Shown piece by piece: positions 1-16,600 of a DNA stretch of 64,000 bases. The first letter of the stretch is position 1, and each line of letters begins with the position of its first letter. Source of the stretch: Trichoplax sp. H2 (Eukaryota; Placozoa; Uniplacotomia; Trichoplacea); assembly GCA_003344405.1 (NCBI GenBank), contig NOWV01000131.1, positions 148,990 through 212,989 on the forward strand. The letters run 5' to 3'. Under the pieces are notes generated by a model. That model had not been told where the DNA came from. It saw only the letters and a list, made by a program, of their open reading frames with translations, and did not search any database. Both the position numbers and the translations under genes were made by a program.

Positions 1-59
1 CAGTCATTTCAGACTGGCATGAATGTCATATTGCATGTGCGCTTCGCCTTGAAGATTGA

Positions 60-175
60 GTGTGCACTGTACTGTACACTGTACACTCAGTATACTGTAC
101 TGTACTGTACAATGCTACAGTACTATGTACTGTCCCAGCAAATTCCTTCGTGAGTTCGATGTACTGTACTGTACC
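60..175. repeat. (TACWG)n palindromic pentamer cluster, LSM6 5' flank
   Basis: Dense runs of TACAG/TACTG pentamers and the related ACTGTACACTGTAC form, about 220-330 bp upstream of the LSM6 start codon. Each pentamer's reverse complement is the same motif with only the central A/T exchanged, so the run can fold back on itself. Nothing in it looks coding; the short antisense open frame here is low-complexity. Confidence 0.75.
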
Positions 176-389
176 TCCGTAAGCGCCATACTGCTGCAGT
201 CTACGGTAATGAGAGATTGAGACTAGCAAGTCGAAATACACTACGGTTTGCGCGTACCTTCAGCTGGCTCATACTTGGAAGTACTTGGAAGTTGGAAACT
301 CCATCGAGGCTAACATTTTAACTAAAACAGCGTTAATTTACTGCCAGCCATCGCCGATTATTTTGAAGGATAAAATAAAGGTCAAGAAA

Positions 390-1620
390 ATGAGTAAGAA
401 ACAGACACCAAGTGAATTTTTAAAGAATGTGATTGGCAGGCCAGTGGTCGTCAAGCTCAACTCCGGAGTAGATTACAGAGGTAATGAAGTAGAAATCATC
501 CATTTAGGTCGAACTGTATGTAGCACATTAAGCGAGTACCAAGATACAAGATTGAGCAACCCAATCGATCGATTTTATAATCTTAATCGAGATTGACTAC
601 CTGTCTTTGGCTCTAAAAATTTGAAAGTAATAACAACAGTCGATACTCAGTCAATATACAATAGAAATGCATACTCTATCATAGTTGGATAGACTTGGTT
701 TCATTACTTTGAACCCAAAAATCCTCCATGATTCCTATAGTATTCTACCTGATACACAGAATACCACGAAATTGAATATACGATTGTACATTGTACAATG
801 CACAGTGTATGATATCACGTAATTACTTTATACTAAGCCTTAGCTTTGCTAAATTTATTCACTGTCTGCCCTATCTCTAGTAGTAGTCATTCAATATGTT
901 AAAAACTATTTTATCATGGATCGATTGGAAGACAGGCTGCTGCAAATGCCTATCAATGCAGTACTACCAGCTTTTGATGCTATTATCCATACTCTTAACG
1001 TGAAACTTGATGGAATACGATTAGATATCAACTCATTCATAATTAATATTGCAATCAAACATTTTAGGGATTTTGACTTGCCTTGATGGTTACATGAATA
1101 TCGCTTTGGAACAAACCGAGGAATATATTAATGGACAAGTATGTGGTATTGGTAATCCTTTGTTGTTCAAATCACTCATTTCTTATACTGTATGAAACAC
1201 ATACAACGTGTCGTAATATTATATAAATAATATATAGAGTTAGTTTATACTTGCTTTTGGTTACTGGTTACCATGATAAGTACTCTAGGTGTTGTAAGAC
1301 AACTGTATAATCATTAAATTTCTGTATTTCATGGCGTACAGGCATTTCAACTTACAAATAGACTTTCCTAGTATCATGCTTACATGATGTGATAATGGTT
1401 TATGCTATCGTAAGCTGTTATTATTAACTTGTATTATTTTTCTTTTAGCTAAAAAACAAGTATGGTGATGCATTCATTAGAGGCAATAATGGTAAGCTAA
1501 TCTCTACAAGTTATTCTTTTGCTAGGGTATAACGTAATGTAGTCATTGACTCATGACATAAACACTCTTTTCTGAATTTTTCTAGTTTTTTATATAAGCA
1601 CACAGAAAAGACGACTTTAA
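390..1620 (+). CDS. LSM6: U6 snRNA-associated Sm-like protein LSm6
   Basis: Subunit of the LSm1-7 ring (cytoplasmic mRNA decay) and LSm2-8 ring (U6 snRNA binding in the nucleus). Four exons at 390-480, 1068-1138, 1449-1491 and 1586-1620 join in phase to a 79-residue protein; the human orthologue has 80. The Sm1 half (residues ~8-50, with GRPVVVKLNSGVDYRG) lies in exons 1-2 and the Sm2 signature FIRGNNVFYI spans exons 3-4; the protein ends in QKRRL. The start is the ATG giving MSKKQTPSEFLK, matching family N-termini; the longer open frame upstream has no similarity and is 5' leader. All introns are GT-AG. It converges on PSMD14 downstream. Confidence 0.96.
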
Positions 1621-2451
1621 ACCTTCTAGAGACTTACCTTCCAGTGTTAGAAGGTGTTTGATCCAGGCAAAGATTGAATTTCCTTCTTAATGTTATATAG
1701 CATTTTATACAGTATATTATTTTGTAGCATAAATTCATCATTATGAAGATCCTATTTCCTTTTGAAAGTCGTTGTCGAAGTTCATTCTGAACTTGAAGTT
1801 GTACACTTGTCATTATTATTCTTTGTGCCTGTAAACTGTCGGATCATTTTCCTAAATTGCTGTACTTAAATTAAAAACGTTTACATAAAGTACTAATTTA
1901 ATGAATTATACGATATTATTTGTGGTACTTGACATTGCGACGAATATTTATCGTATTAGATAAAATCTTGCCATAAAGGATTGATTTTCTGAAGCGTGAG
2001 TAGTATTATCCATTTATTTACTGTTGCACGTACGTACAATTGCGTCAAATAATGCCTCTTTAGATAACGATTTTGACATTCAAGAACAAAGTCGTTAATG
2101 GCATACGTACATTCCTGGACTATGTGTACTATAAAATTCATTCATTGCAAATGTCCTCAGTCGTAGTAGGACCAATTTTATTTATTACGATCAATATTGT
2201 ATTAGCTCTCGTGCTGGGACACAGCAGATAACAGCCTTAGAAATAGAATATTACAAAGAACAGTATTTTTACTCGACAACCGAATGGCAATGTTTTATAC
2301 TTAACTTCCCTAATAAACTAGGTACAGTTTTCACGCAAATAAAGTCAAATACAAGAATTAATCATTAGCAGAGTTGTATTTAAGAATCATACTTGAGTAT
2401 AACATCTGCCATTTGTTGCCGAAATTACAATATCAACTTGATAGGAAAACT
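1621..2451. other. Convergent intergenic region LSM6/PSMD14
   Basis: AT-rich 3' flanks of two convergent genes. AATAAA-like motifs occur on both strands, as expected for facing polyadenylation sites. I see no conserved coding exon here; short open frames are chance. Confidence 0.6.
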
Positions 2452-5329
<2,878 letters not shown>

Positions 5330-5460
5330 GATTATGTTACAGTAAGAACGATTAATAAGGAAAGATTTGAGTGTAAGCTGGAAAAATGGTGATTGGAAAA
5401 GATTTTATGGGATTTTAAACGAGCGCTTTCTCACTGATTTCTATTCTGTTGGAGATGGAG

Positions 5461-5880
5461 TAACAGTATAGTACTGTACTGCACAGTACTTTCAGCCCAT
5501 CGTACAGTACAGTACGTACAGTCACTACTGTACACTGTACACTGTAGCCAGGAATGCTTTGTCATACTGTAGTCATGGTACAGTGTCCAGTGTACAGTTT
5601 ACAGTACTATCACGTACTGTACATTGTAGCCATCAATGCTTTGTTTGTCATACAGTACAGTACTGTACTGTACAGTACACTGTACCGTACAGTGTACAGT
5701 ACAGTTTACAGCACTATTACGTACAGTACTGTACAGTGTACAGTACTGTACGTACTGTACTGTACACCGTAGACATCAATGCGTTGTGTTTTACCATACT
5801 GTAGTTGTGGTACAGTGTACAGTGTACAGTGTACAGTACGATGACCCTACTGTACTGTACACTGTACAGTACGTTTGCAG
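5461..5880. repeat. (TACWG)n cluster with ~3 imperfect longer units
   Basis: About 420 bp made almost entirely of TACAG/TACTG/ACTGTACA words. Three related longer units can be seen near 5544, 5625 and 5768, each with a form of GTAGCCATCAATGC followed by a TTTGTCATAC/TTTACCATAC-like stretch. It lies 130-550 bp upstream of the PSMD14 start in the shared PSMD14/NOL6 5' region. Open frames across it have repetitive VQYSTV-type translations and are not genes. Confidence 0.8.
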
Positions 5881-6924
5881 TTTGGTTGCCTGTGAAAGTT
5901 GAACTGCCATGCTCTTAATATTTCTTACTAAATCCTTCCGTCTTAAATTGAATCATAGACGTTGTTTATGAACTCTATGGACTGAATAACTTCGTAGGCT
6001 TTCTCGTTGAATCATTATTTCCTAGGCTTAGTCGTTCGCATGTAGGCAGAATACATAAATATCAAATAATTATAGCGATGTGATACTGTACTGTACACTG
6101 TACAGTATAGCAGAGAGAATTGGTTGAATGGATAGCAGGAATCGAATCGATGTATAGGTATCAAACAGTATCTAATCGATAAGGGATTGGACTCAGTAAA
6201 GCGGACGATATAATATAAAATAGGCAACAAACGATCGATCGATCAACGGACGGACTCAAAATGATTCGGTTCAAGTCCATGATTGGGTGCATAGAGCGAC
6301 ATTAGTTTTGATTCCGATAACTACTCCACTATCCTATCTTGGACAATTAAGTGCGAAATTAATGTCATGCCCGCTACTACGCACACGCTACCACACAGTC
6401 CTACCGGATAGAGTCCAGTTCTCTGTGACGTAAGCACACGTGGTAACTGAAACGGAGCCATTCAGACCTGAGTACTATACGGAATACGCAACGATTGAAT
6501 GCGAATACTATTCTGTAGGGAGGAAATGGCTCACGAGAGACCTAACCCTGACATCTACCCTGAGGGAGTCAGACTGGCAGTTTTGGATGAAGCATTGCAG
6601 CCAGGCAAGCAGCTCGATTTAGGATCAGAAAGTTGAAAGTAAGCAATTATTGTTGAGGTTTATTCAAGCAATTGGACTACATTCAGTATATTAACAATGT
6701 CTATAGCTAGATTGCCATAGTTAGATAGTCGTTCGCTAGCTTAAATATTAAAGTACGATCTGTAATATTGGAATACTGGTGATTGTCCTGGTTTTATTTC
6801 AGCTGTTGACCATTTTGAGCTTGTACTGTATCATCATTTGTAGCTGTAGATAAACTCACTTGATTTATCATTTCACGTAAGTAGTTTACTCATTTGCTCA
6901 GCCATCCTGTCAAGCTCTACTGAC
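5881..6924. other. NOL6 upstream region
   Basis: Remainder of the shared 5' region between PSMD14 and NOL6. It contains one more short TACTGTACACTGTACAG run (about 6085-6105) and no exon I could match to a protein. The open frame at 6440-6622 has no recognisable similarity. Confidence 0.4.
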
Positions 6925-9900
6925 ATGAAATCCAAGAAAGCCGATCATCTTAAAAGAAAGGTAATGTTACATTTTATAGCCAATGTTGAGATAAATGGGT
7001 GGAACCATCATTAGCTACAATTTAGCTTGGTTTAGCAGCTTGCTGTACTTTGAATTAGCAAACATTGCAAAATAGTGAATGTAGATTGGCACTTTGATTG
7101 GCCCAAAATTATACCTTGTATGACGTTCTTATCATCATACAGGTGTAGCCATATAGGTAGAATGATTGCTACGTATTTTATAGAGGCATACATCAACTAC
7201 ATTATCGGTTAAAAAAAATTTCTTATTTCTGGCAATACACACGCATATACAGTATACTGTACAACACATACGAGGACGGGCATACGACTCGTGTCCAATT
7301 TTGGTTTCAAATTGTACGGGACTATGCACGATACACTTCTCGTAGGCATAATAGGCAATAGATATACCTAGAACAGGTTATATTGAATTACTGATACAGC
7401 TTATTGGATAATATATATATATATGTATATATTTTAATTGACCATATAGGAAAATGCTTCACAGTCCGATCATGCTGATACTGATGAAGGCAAAGTTGTC
7501 AAAAAGAAGAAAAAAAGTTTATATGCACCTCTGACTCGAGATGAATTATTTACCATCAAAGAAACTGAAAGTCTCTATCGATCTGGATTATTTCGTATGC
7601 AAATTGATGAATTATTAAAAGAAGTTAAATTAAAGAAGAAAAGAAATAAAAAATTAGATCTTTTTCTTCATGCTTTACGTAACTGCTTAATCAATATACC
7701 CGATGACAATCAACAGGAACTTGAATTTGATAGTTTATCCTGCAAACCTGATGGCATTCAGATACCTCTTCATTTAAAAGATGTGCAGACTATCAAGGGC
7801 AAATTTATATTTAAAACCCCGACTGTCATTGCTGTTGTTGGCAGCTATATGATTGGTACCATTACCAAGCCAATAGTCAACGTGGATGTTACTGTAGAGA
7901 TACCGCAGGTCTCAATCGCTATACTTATAATTAAAATTTAAAAATTGATTAGTGTACAAAATTAAATTTATTAACACAAGATATACTCGTAAAGTAATAA
8001 TTTGTGTTTTGTGTATTTCAGGAATGTTTAAATTCTAGAGATCACATCAATGCTAGATATTATTACCGACGTGCACTTTACTTAGCACATTTGGCTTATC
8101 ATTTAAATCAGAGTGATATCTGTCAAGAAGTCCAGTATTCAACAATGAATGGAGACCCACTTAAGCCAATCTTAGTTATAAAAGCAGCACCGGAACGATT
8201 TAATCGCTACTTTACCATTCGTTTATACCCTTGCATTAATCAGTCAGCGTTCAAATTAAGTCAATTAAAGCCAACTAAAGATAATATAAGATATGAATTT
8301 TATCCAACGATAGAGAGTAAATTAAATGAAGAAACTCAACGGTTAGGCCCGCCAACACCTCATTACAATCATGGTATATTGGTAGATATGAGCTTCGGCC
8401 GCCACCTGAGGGAGATTTATCAAGCAACGCGACAAAGTCAATCTTTAATTGATGCCATTACCTTAATCAAGATATGGCTATACCAACGTGAATTTAATAA
8501 AGGGATAAACGGATTGAATGGATTTCTTGCTTCAATGTTTTTGATTTACTTATTAAAGAAAAAGAAACTCAACTTGCAAATGAGCTCTTATCAGATTTTA
8601 AGGATCTTCCTTATACAATTAGGTATCATAATACGATTGTACGATAAAATAAGATGGTATTAATTATTACACAGATAGAAATCAATAAGATTCGAAGAAA
8701 AATTTACATACAAGCATTAACATTTTTTATCACCTGGATTTTTTTGTTGGAATAGCGTCATCCGACTGGTCTACCAATGGAATAACACTTGCGGAACAGG
8801 ACAATTCCAATATTGTAATTTCAATATTCAGATTATGAGCTCCTTTGTATTTTTCAAATATCTATATAACAGTCCGCTCTAAATTTTTTATAGCCATCTA
8901 CTGCAGAATTTTCTACAGTTTTTGAAGTGGTTTTTATCGACTCTTCTGGATACTTAAATTTAGCCGCCAACTTAACGAAAATTTCATACGATGAAGTTAG
9001 TAACAATTATAATCCTGCAATAGTAATGCTCTTAATTATTACAGTTCGGTATTATAAAAGATTTATATTCATCTTTACAAATTGTACGCTCTTAAATTAT
9101 TATATTCTGATTTGTTACAGTTACGTCATGCAGCCTCCTCGTCACTGCGACATCTCGATAGCAGCTCTAGCGATGTTTTCTCTGACCTTTTCGTGAAAAA
9201 AGTACCATACTTTACAAAATATGATCACTATATTACGTAAGTCCTTGACAGCTGCTATCATTAAAAATGCATGTAAAAAAAGTATTCAAAATAAGCTATT
9301 ATAAATTAAATTGATGATATTTTTCGGATTAATGGTAATAAACATGATTTCTGTCTTTATTGGCTAACCATTGAATCTGTACGTTGAATTTAAACCAGGT
9401 TAAAACAGTTACCACAAATAGAAAAAGCTAATATTGGACAAGAAGTGTTAGAGTATCTTATCAGTAGATGCAATCATTTACGACCAGTCATGCTACGCTG
9501 GTTAATGGTTATCCTTCAAAAAGGTTTAAATAAAAGAGTTAAATTGATTTCTGTTATGCCTGAAGATATTTCAAAGGTAAAATTTCGAATTTTAAAATAC
9601 TATCTAATATATTTTATTCACTATGAAATGCTTTTTATTTGCTTATAGTGGCCAATTACTAAGATGCCGCCTGCAGAAAGTGAAACTGTAACCATCGGCT
9701 TATCACTTGATACAGAACAATATTCTTCCATTGTAGAAATGGGTCCATCGGCTGAAGACTCACAGGTAGATATGACTTATAGATTAAATTATATTTATTA
9801 TTTCTATTATTTAGGTTCTTGATACCATTCGTTATACTATATAATAAACTTCGATTAGGCTGCGGAATTATTTAGAAAATTTTGGGGTGAGAAGTCAGAA

Positions 9901-12617
9901 TTACGAAGGTTTAAAGACGGCGCTATTAAGGAAGCAGCTATTTGGCAATGCAAGAATATAGCAGAGAGAAGATTTATTTGCGAACGAATCGTAAAATATC
10001 TATTGCAGCTGTAAGTTACTACAGTAATTATAGGATCTACAAGGTATCCTGTATGTCCGCAACAAATCTTAACTTAAATTTATTTAATAATTAATCAGAC
10101 ATGGTAAAATTTCTCCAGAAAATGTTAACTATATTGCCGGCCAATTAGATCATACATTAGCGATAACATACGAGGACGAGAAATCTAAACTGCCTTTCTG
10201 TAATAATAACGCTACAGAAGATGCTATCTCAATTATAAAGTCTTTTAATGAGCTCTGCAAGCAGCTGCGTTTGTTGAAAGGTTTATCATTAAGTATCAAT
10301 ACAATTCAAGGAATCAGTCCTGTTTTTAGGCATACCGAAGTAAGTTAACTTTAAATCAAATTTTTGATGCTCTAGAATTTAGTACTCCAGTTGAGAACAT
10401 CATTTTAATGCTACAATTGCTTAGTTTTATATTGTGATCATGCATTGGATGTAATATGCCATCATGAAATATTTTAGTTATTTCCATCAAAGCCAGCGAA
10501 ACGTTTTAAAAGTCGCACCAGGCTTTCCGACGATGTACAATTTCGAAATGTTGCCAAAAATGTTTTACTACCAACTGCGAATAAGACATGTCCTGAATGG
10601 ATTCCTGCTAATGAAGGTTATTACTATGTCTGATTTGTATCATTTAGTATTCAGTAGTCATCAGGTTTATTTACAGCGATATTAATATATGTTCACAATT
10701 GTCTTACACTAGCTGTATGCAGCATGGAATTAAGTGGCGATTGGCCTCAAAATGCAGAAGCCGTACAACGAGTTAAATCTGCGCTTCACCTAGAAATTGC
10801 TAGATTACTATCTCAGCATTACTCGTTGCTGGCGGTTGGTCAAACCAACTACATTGACGTTTTCAAAGTAAATACTAACTTTATGCGCTCTATTATGTGA
10901 TCTATATTAAGTTAAGAATAAAATTTTACACTTTAATCGACTTTTGAATTATTTAACACTAGGATGGCTACGTATTTCGAGTGCGTGTTGCTTATCATAG
11001 AGAGCCAGGTTTAATACGATTAGTTGAAAATGAAGGAAATGAATTACTTGCTGCTGAATTAGAGAAAACTACCATCTTGCTACCTCAATTTGCTACCATG
11101 ATAAACGGGTATTTGTCCTAATTATTTTTGGCAAAGTAACGACTTCCTATGTACAAGGCAGTGCACTAAACTGACTCTCGTTTCAATATACTTTAGTGTG
11201 AATGAACAGTATCATTCATACAGTACCACCGTTCGATTAGCCAAGAGATGGATTTCATCCCACCAACTTTGTGGCTATGTTACCGAAGAATGCATTGAAG
11301 TTATTGTGGCTTCTCTTTATCTAAATCCGGAAACCTACGATAAGCCTGGGTAGGATAACATAAATGCTTTCTGTAATATACATTTAAGAAAGGTAACTTT
11401 GGTAGTATCTTTTAACGTTGATAGGTCGGAGATTAATGGGCTGTTGAGGTTTCTTAAACTTATTTCTACTTTTGATTGGTTAAACTTCCCATTACTTGTT
11501 AACTTAAACGAAGAATTCAGTGGTGCGTTCAATAGTACAAAAGCTATGAACATTAATGCGTTAATGACATGACACAAAAAATATAGAATTACTATCTCTG
11601 ATACCTTAGGCTCTGATATGGTAGAAATAGGAACGGACTTTAGAGAGAATAGATCTAAATTTCCAGCAATGTTCGTCGCCGTTCCGAAAAAGAAATTAAA
11701 TCAACTTTTAACTACTTCGAAACTTACAAATTCGATACTGCATAGGCTAACATTGTTAGCCAGCGAGTCCTATAATCTTCTGATTAAGCAATTGTCAACA
11801 TGTGCATCGGAAAAGGTTGATTTTATGGTAAGCCATTGCTAAGACAGTAAATTATTTAACTGTAATTTTGTTGTTGGTATATGTTGCAATCGATTGGATG
11901 GAACGTATATATCTCTGAAGCTTTTATTCTATTGGTAGAAAATATTTCGAACTCCAATGGAGGACTATGATGTGATTATTAATTTAAATCTAGAAAACGT
12001 TTGTCGATTCCACGAAGGCATTGACAGTGTAGTCACTGAATGCCATAGCGATTTAAATAAGAAATATATGCCCGTCGTTAATTTCGATCCTGTTGAGTAC
12101 TACCTTAAAGAACTAGAGGTAAATATTGCCTAAATTTCAATATAGGTTATTGAGTAATAATCTACTATAATGAACTTTTAGGATGCCTTTGGAGATATTG
12201 CTTTATTCTTTTATAACAAGTATGGTGGCGACTTCATTGCTGTGGTCTGGAAGCCTGATGCATTCAAATTGCAATCATTTAAAGTACTGTTGATACTGTA
12301 TTTTTGTAACCGAAATTTCATTATTCTAAAATTTAATTAACGTAAATGACGTTTATGAATTTTCAAGGTTAATGAAATGTATTATAAAAATATCAGGAAA
12401 CAGGTACATTGTCATAGGATTTTACAAACTTTCTAAATATTTATTTATATCAAGTAGCAGGTGTTTGAAACTAAAAATATTTCTCTTCTAACAACTGGAC
12501 TTATTGCCTTAACAGGGGAGTTCAAAAAAGCTGCTGATGTGCCCAGATAAAGAAAGTATTCTACAAGACTTTCGATTATTGGGTGACAATCTTGTTTCTT
12601 CTATTGAATCCAAATAA
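6925..12617 (+). CDS. NOL6: Nucleolar protein 6 (Nrap/UTP22 family)
   Basis: Component of the small-subunit processome in the nucleolus (yeast Utp22), needed for early 18S pre-rRNA processing. Twenty exons join in phase: 6925-6960, 7450-7908, 8022-8622, 8756-8814, 8894-8995, 9121-9236, 9399-9576, 9649-9765, 9859-10010, 10099-10339, 10478-10616, 10713-10867, 10963-11108, 11197-11349, 11425-11522, 11610-11827, 11939-12118, 12182-12283, 12368-12403, 12516-12617. The protein is about 1,129 residues (human 1,146). Landmarks include the nucleotidyltransferase-like VVGSYMIGT...NVDVTVEIPQ, ALYLAHLAYHL, WPQNAEAVQRV, STFDWLNFPLLVNLNEE and DAFGDIALFFYNKYGGDFIAVVWKP. The N-terminus is lysine-rich. The donor at 11522/11523 and the 36-nt exon 19 are the least certain joins. 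Confidence 0.93.
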
Positions 12618-13635
12618 TTACATCTCAACGTTGTAGCCATATTTAATATCAGTACGGTAATTATAGGTGATAGATAAATCATGCAATACTGATAATAATT
12701 CTGCAGATTACTTTATTGGACAAAGAATTTCAGATCGTTAAAATTTCGGATATTTGAGTAAGGAATACCGTACCGCAACTGTGTAGGAACGTTTTTTGTA
12801 AGCATGCCCAACAGTTGTAGTAGCGAATTGCATATCCGTTTACATTGTATCTTCATTTACACGTACATACAGACACCGATGCCAATGAGTTGAGGATAAC
12901 TTGCTATACATATTATATGCGGTTAAAAAATTTCTCTTTAATAAATTATCCAGTTAGCTTCATAATACTTATTTGTTGTTACTGGAATATCTGCATACTC
13001 TGTAATCAATCAGCCGCGAAATATAAACCATCATGAGTTAATGCAAATAAAGAGTATGACCTTTTGTTGAAAATGTTTTTTTTTGTTAAGCTAGGTTAGT
13101 AAGTAATGGCCCTAGTATTATGCAACGTGCAATTCCAATCTACTGATACCAATTGAAAATCTATATGCTTGCTATCTTTAATAAGTACTAATCCAATACA
13201 GTATTGTTCTCCACGTTGGATCATTAAATATAATTACAATACCCGTACACAGATTAAATATTTGACATCTAGACCTAAGTAATAACACATGTATAATAAA
13301 CAAGAATTTATGATCCAGTCTTTTGTTAATTCTATGATTAATTAATTTTTATATATTGTAACGAATTATACAAATAAAAATAGCTGTACAGGTCTATTAT
13401 GTTTTAAGTGACATGCCATTCCTGTAAGCAACTAAAACGGGTCAATTTCAAACACTTTTCCTACCAACATATTACGAAGAAATAGTCAGGATATCACATA
13501 AAGCGACATACCAACTCAAGAATATGACAACCGTTAGCTTTCAGTACAGTACATGATGTCACAAAAAATAAACATGGAAGTATGTTCCTAACGATTCGAT
13601 ATGTACTAATAAAGAATATCTTCCCAACGCTTATA
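12618..13635. other. Convergent intergenic region NOL6/STAM
   Basis: About 1 kb of AT-rich sequence between the stop codons of NOL6 and STAM. It has AATAAA-type words on both strands (for example near 13045 and 13370) that suit 3' ends. No conserved exon was seen. Confidence 0.5.
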
Positions 13636-16600
13636 TTACTGCATGAGATGTGGCTGGGTAAACGGTACATTCGAATTAAATTGATTTGCTGCTTGTGGAT
13701 ACATGTTATATTGAGGTTGTGCGTTCATTTGAGGTAGTGGCTGTTGCTGGGTTGTGCCTCCTTGAGACGTAGAATATACCCCTTTTGGATCGATAGGTTG
13801 CTGTTGGTGATAGTATTGTGATTGTTGCACTGGAAATTCATTAGACGTCCCAGATGACTGATTTCTACCGTAATGAATATGGTTTCGTATAAAAATGTTA
13901 AAAGCACTAATATCTTTTGCATTGACAAGAACTTGTATCTTTGCAGCAAAGCTAAACAGTATACTTACACTGGATTGTACATGTTCTAGAATAAAAAAAT
14001 TGTATAAAAGTATAAGTACTGAGAAAAGGAATTAAAAAGGAAAATTTGTTGCTTTTCTAAGTGTCGTATATACAGTACCTGTTGCGATTGAGTAGTTTGC
14101 GGCTGTTGATTCAATCCCTGCATCATTGGGTGCTGTATAATTTCCAATTTTACCCAAATCAAAAATATTTCAGTAATATAGATAGTAGTCTACTTTTGAT
14201 TTAGAAGTTTCACACCTATAATTAAAAATGACTTTGAAAATTTACCTGTTCCGGCGAAAAATTTTGTGGACCTGTAGGCTGTTGTTGGTAGCCAAGAGTA
14301 TTAGGTTGCTGCGGAATCTACCAAGATACATATAGTATAATTATCCGTAAAGAATATGCTTGTAGGCCTTTTCTGTTATCGTAGAGGTTAGTGAATTTAA
14401 ATACGCCAAAAATAAGTTCAGTAAGGATAACATACCATATGCTGTTGCGGTACAGGCTGCTGAGGTACAGGTTGCTGAGGTACTTGTTGTTGAGGTACTT
14501 GTTGTTGAGGTACTGGATTGTTGAGGTATGGATTGCTGAGGTAAAGGTTGCTGAGGTACAAGTTGCTGAGGTGAAGATTGTTGAGGTAGAGGTTGCTGGA
14601 TTGGTGCCATCCTTTGATTATCTTGCAAACGGTTGGATTGGAAGTGCTGCTGTGACATCTCTGTAAATATAAATGTAAACATTGCATTAACGAAATGGAA
14701 ATTTTTCTCAAATTAAAATAAGGACAAGAGAAAAGTACCAGGTTGTAAGCCTGCTGCAGAATAAGCTGCGTAGATAGAACTATATCGTGGCCGCTCTTGC
14801 ATCAATCTATTAATATGAAAAGTAATATCAAAATTTTTTAGTTATTCGAATAACATCGAAAAAGCAATAGTTCATTTAGGTCAAGTCTTACTTTTGATAA
14901 AGAGCAAGAGTTTCTTCAAATTGATTTTTTAAAGTATTTACTTCTTGATCTTTACTATTGGTAATAATAATATAAAAATAGTGTAAATATTTAATTGAAA
15001 CAAAAATAAGTTACTGTACAAGGTATAAAGACTCACGTTTCCAGGCGCTCTAATTTGTTAGTCATTTGATACTTCATTCGATTACACGTATCTATAAAAT
15101 GATATGATTGCGCTTGTATTAAGTAAAAATGAGTATTTACCTATCTAACGGAAACATTTTAAGTTAAATTCCTTCAACCTTCTAAGTCAATAAGTTCTTG
15201 AGTATCTGCATTTACAGTTATATCAGCCTTTCCAAATATCTCAAGTGTGATATCTATTTTTTCCTAAAACGATTGCAGACATTAAAAATACGTTTTTGTG
15301 GGTGATAATTACTTTTAACTATAAATAGAAAATAACTTCTGCAAATAAATGTGATCTCAGCTTATGATTTTATTTCATACTTCGTCAATTTGAACTTCTT
15401 TATATTCGTCCATTGACGGTTCTATTAGTAAAATTCAATATATTGTACTTAAAGTAGTAATAATACTATATCACAATTTTAAATGTTGTCGCTAGATACA
15501 AACGTTTTGCCTCTCCAAGACCATTTTGTACTTCAGATTCCTCTACTACTTCCGTCTCTAATTCCTGATGTACCTCATACTTGGGTACTTAACACCACAG
15601 GCAAAAAGTTAGTATCGTAAAAGGATGTCATAAAATTATATGTTGTTATAGAGATGAGACCGAGTAAAATTGTTAATAAACCTGGTTCATTGAGATCGGA
15701 AGTAACAAAATTTGACGGAAATAGTCCAGACCCATGTGGAGTCTCTCCCTTCCACCAGTTGGGGTCGCTATTATATCAACGTATGAAACAGAATTATTGC
15801 ATGAAGTAACCTAATCTCATACATTCAAATTGCTAGTAATAGACTTCATTGTGCTATACTACCTATCATCAATGATAGAAATGATGTCACCAGCTTTAAA
15901 AGTTAACTCGTTATCTTCAGCGGCCTCGAAATCGTATAATGCAAGAACTTTACGTCGTTCAAGTTCCTATAATATAGATATACATCCAACCCATTAATTT
16001 CTTATGGCCATTAGTAACATAGTAATGCACGCGCATTAGATCTATATTTGATACTGAAAAATAATACATGGGCTACAACTTACCTTCCTAAGTGACTTAG
16101 GAGAAGGTGGTTTAACTACAGGGTAAATACTTGATGTCGAAGTCTAATTTAGAATAGTTAAAATAGAAGTTAGGTAAGAAACTAAATGTCATATTATAAA
16201 TTCATTTTACCTGAGAATAAGTTGCAGGAGTACTAGTATTAACCGTCGTAGAATGAGAAGAATGGGATGCACCAGTTTTATCTGCATCTCTTAAAGACAT
16301 TTCAATTGCTGATATAATCGATTGAAAGAATAGATATCTTTTAATGACAAATTAAATATATTTTACTAAGATGTAGAACTAAATATAGTTGAAATCTACT
16401 ATCGCATGTAACGTGGTGTCATTTGTACCTCTAGCAAGATCTTCGTCCTCTTGTAGTGCAACTCTATCGCTACTAGGTTGATTCTTATTTGATGTAGAAG
16501 TGAAGTTCGGCGATTCAGTAGGATTGGAAGAGGCTGCTCCCCCAGGTACAATTTCAGGTGTAAAAGCAGGAAACTCAACACCTTCATTCTTTAAGCTATT

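Noticed and set aside
5554-5902. Overlapping plus-strand open frames of 72-88 residues
   Set aside because: Translations are VQYSTV/LYSTVQ repeats produced by the TACWG pentamers; no real protein character.
14391-14666. Plus-strand open frame with [10 protein letters not shown] repeats
   Set aside because: Antisense shadow of the STAM PQQ repeat exon.
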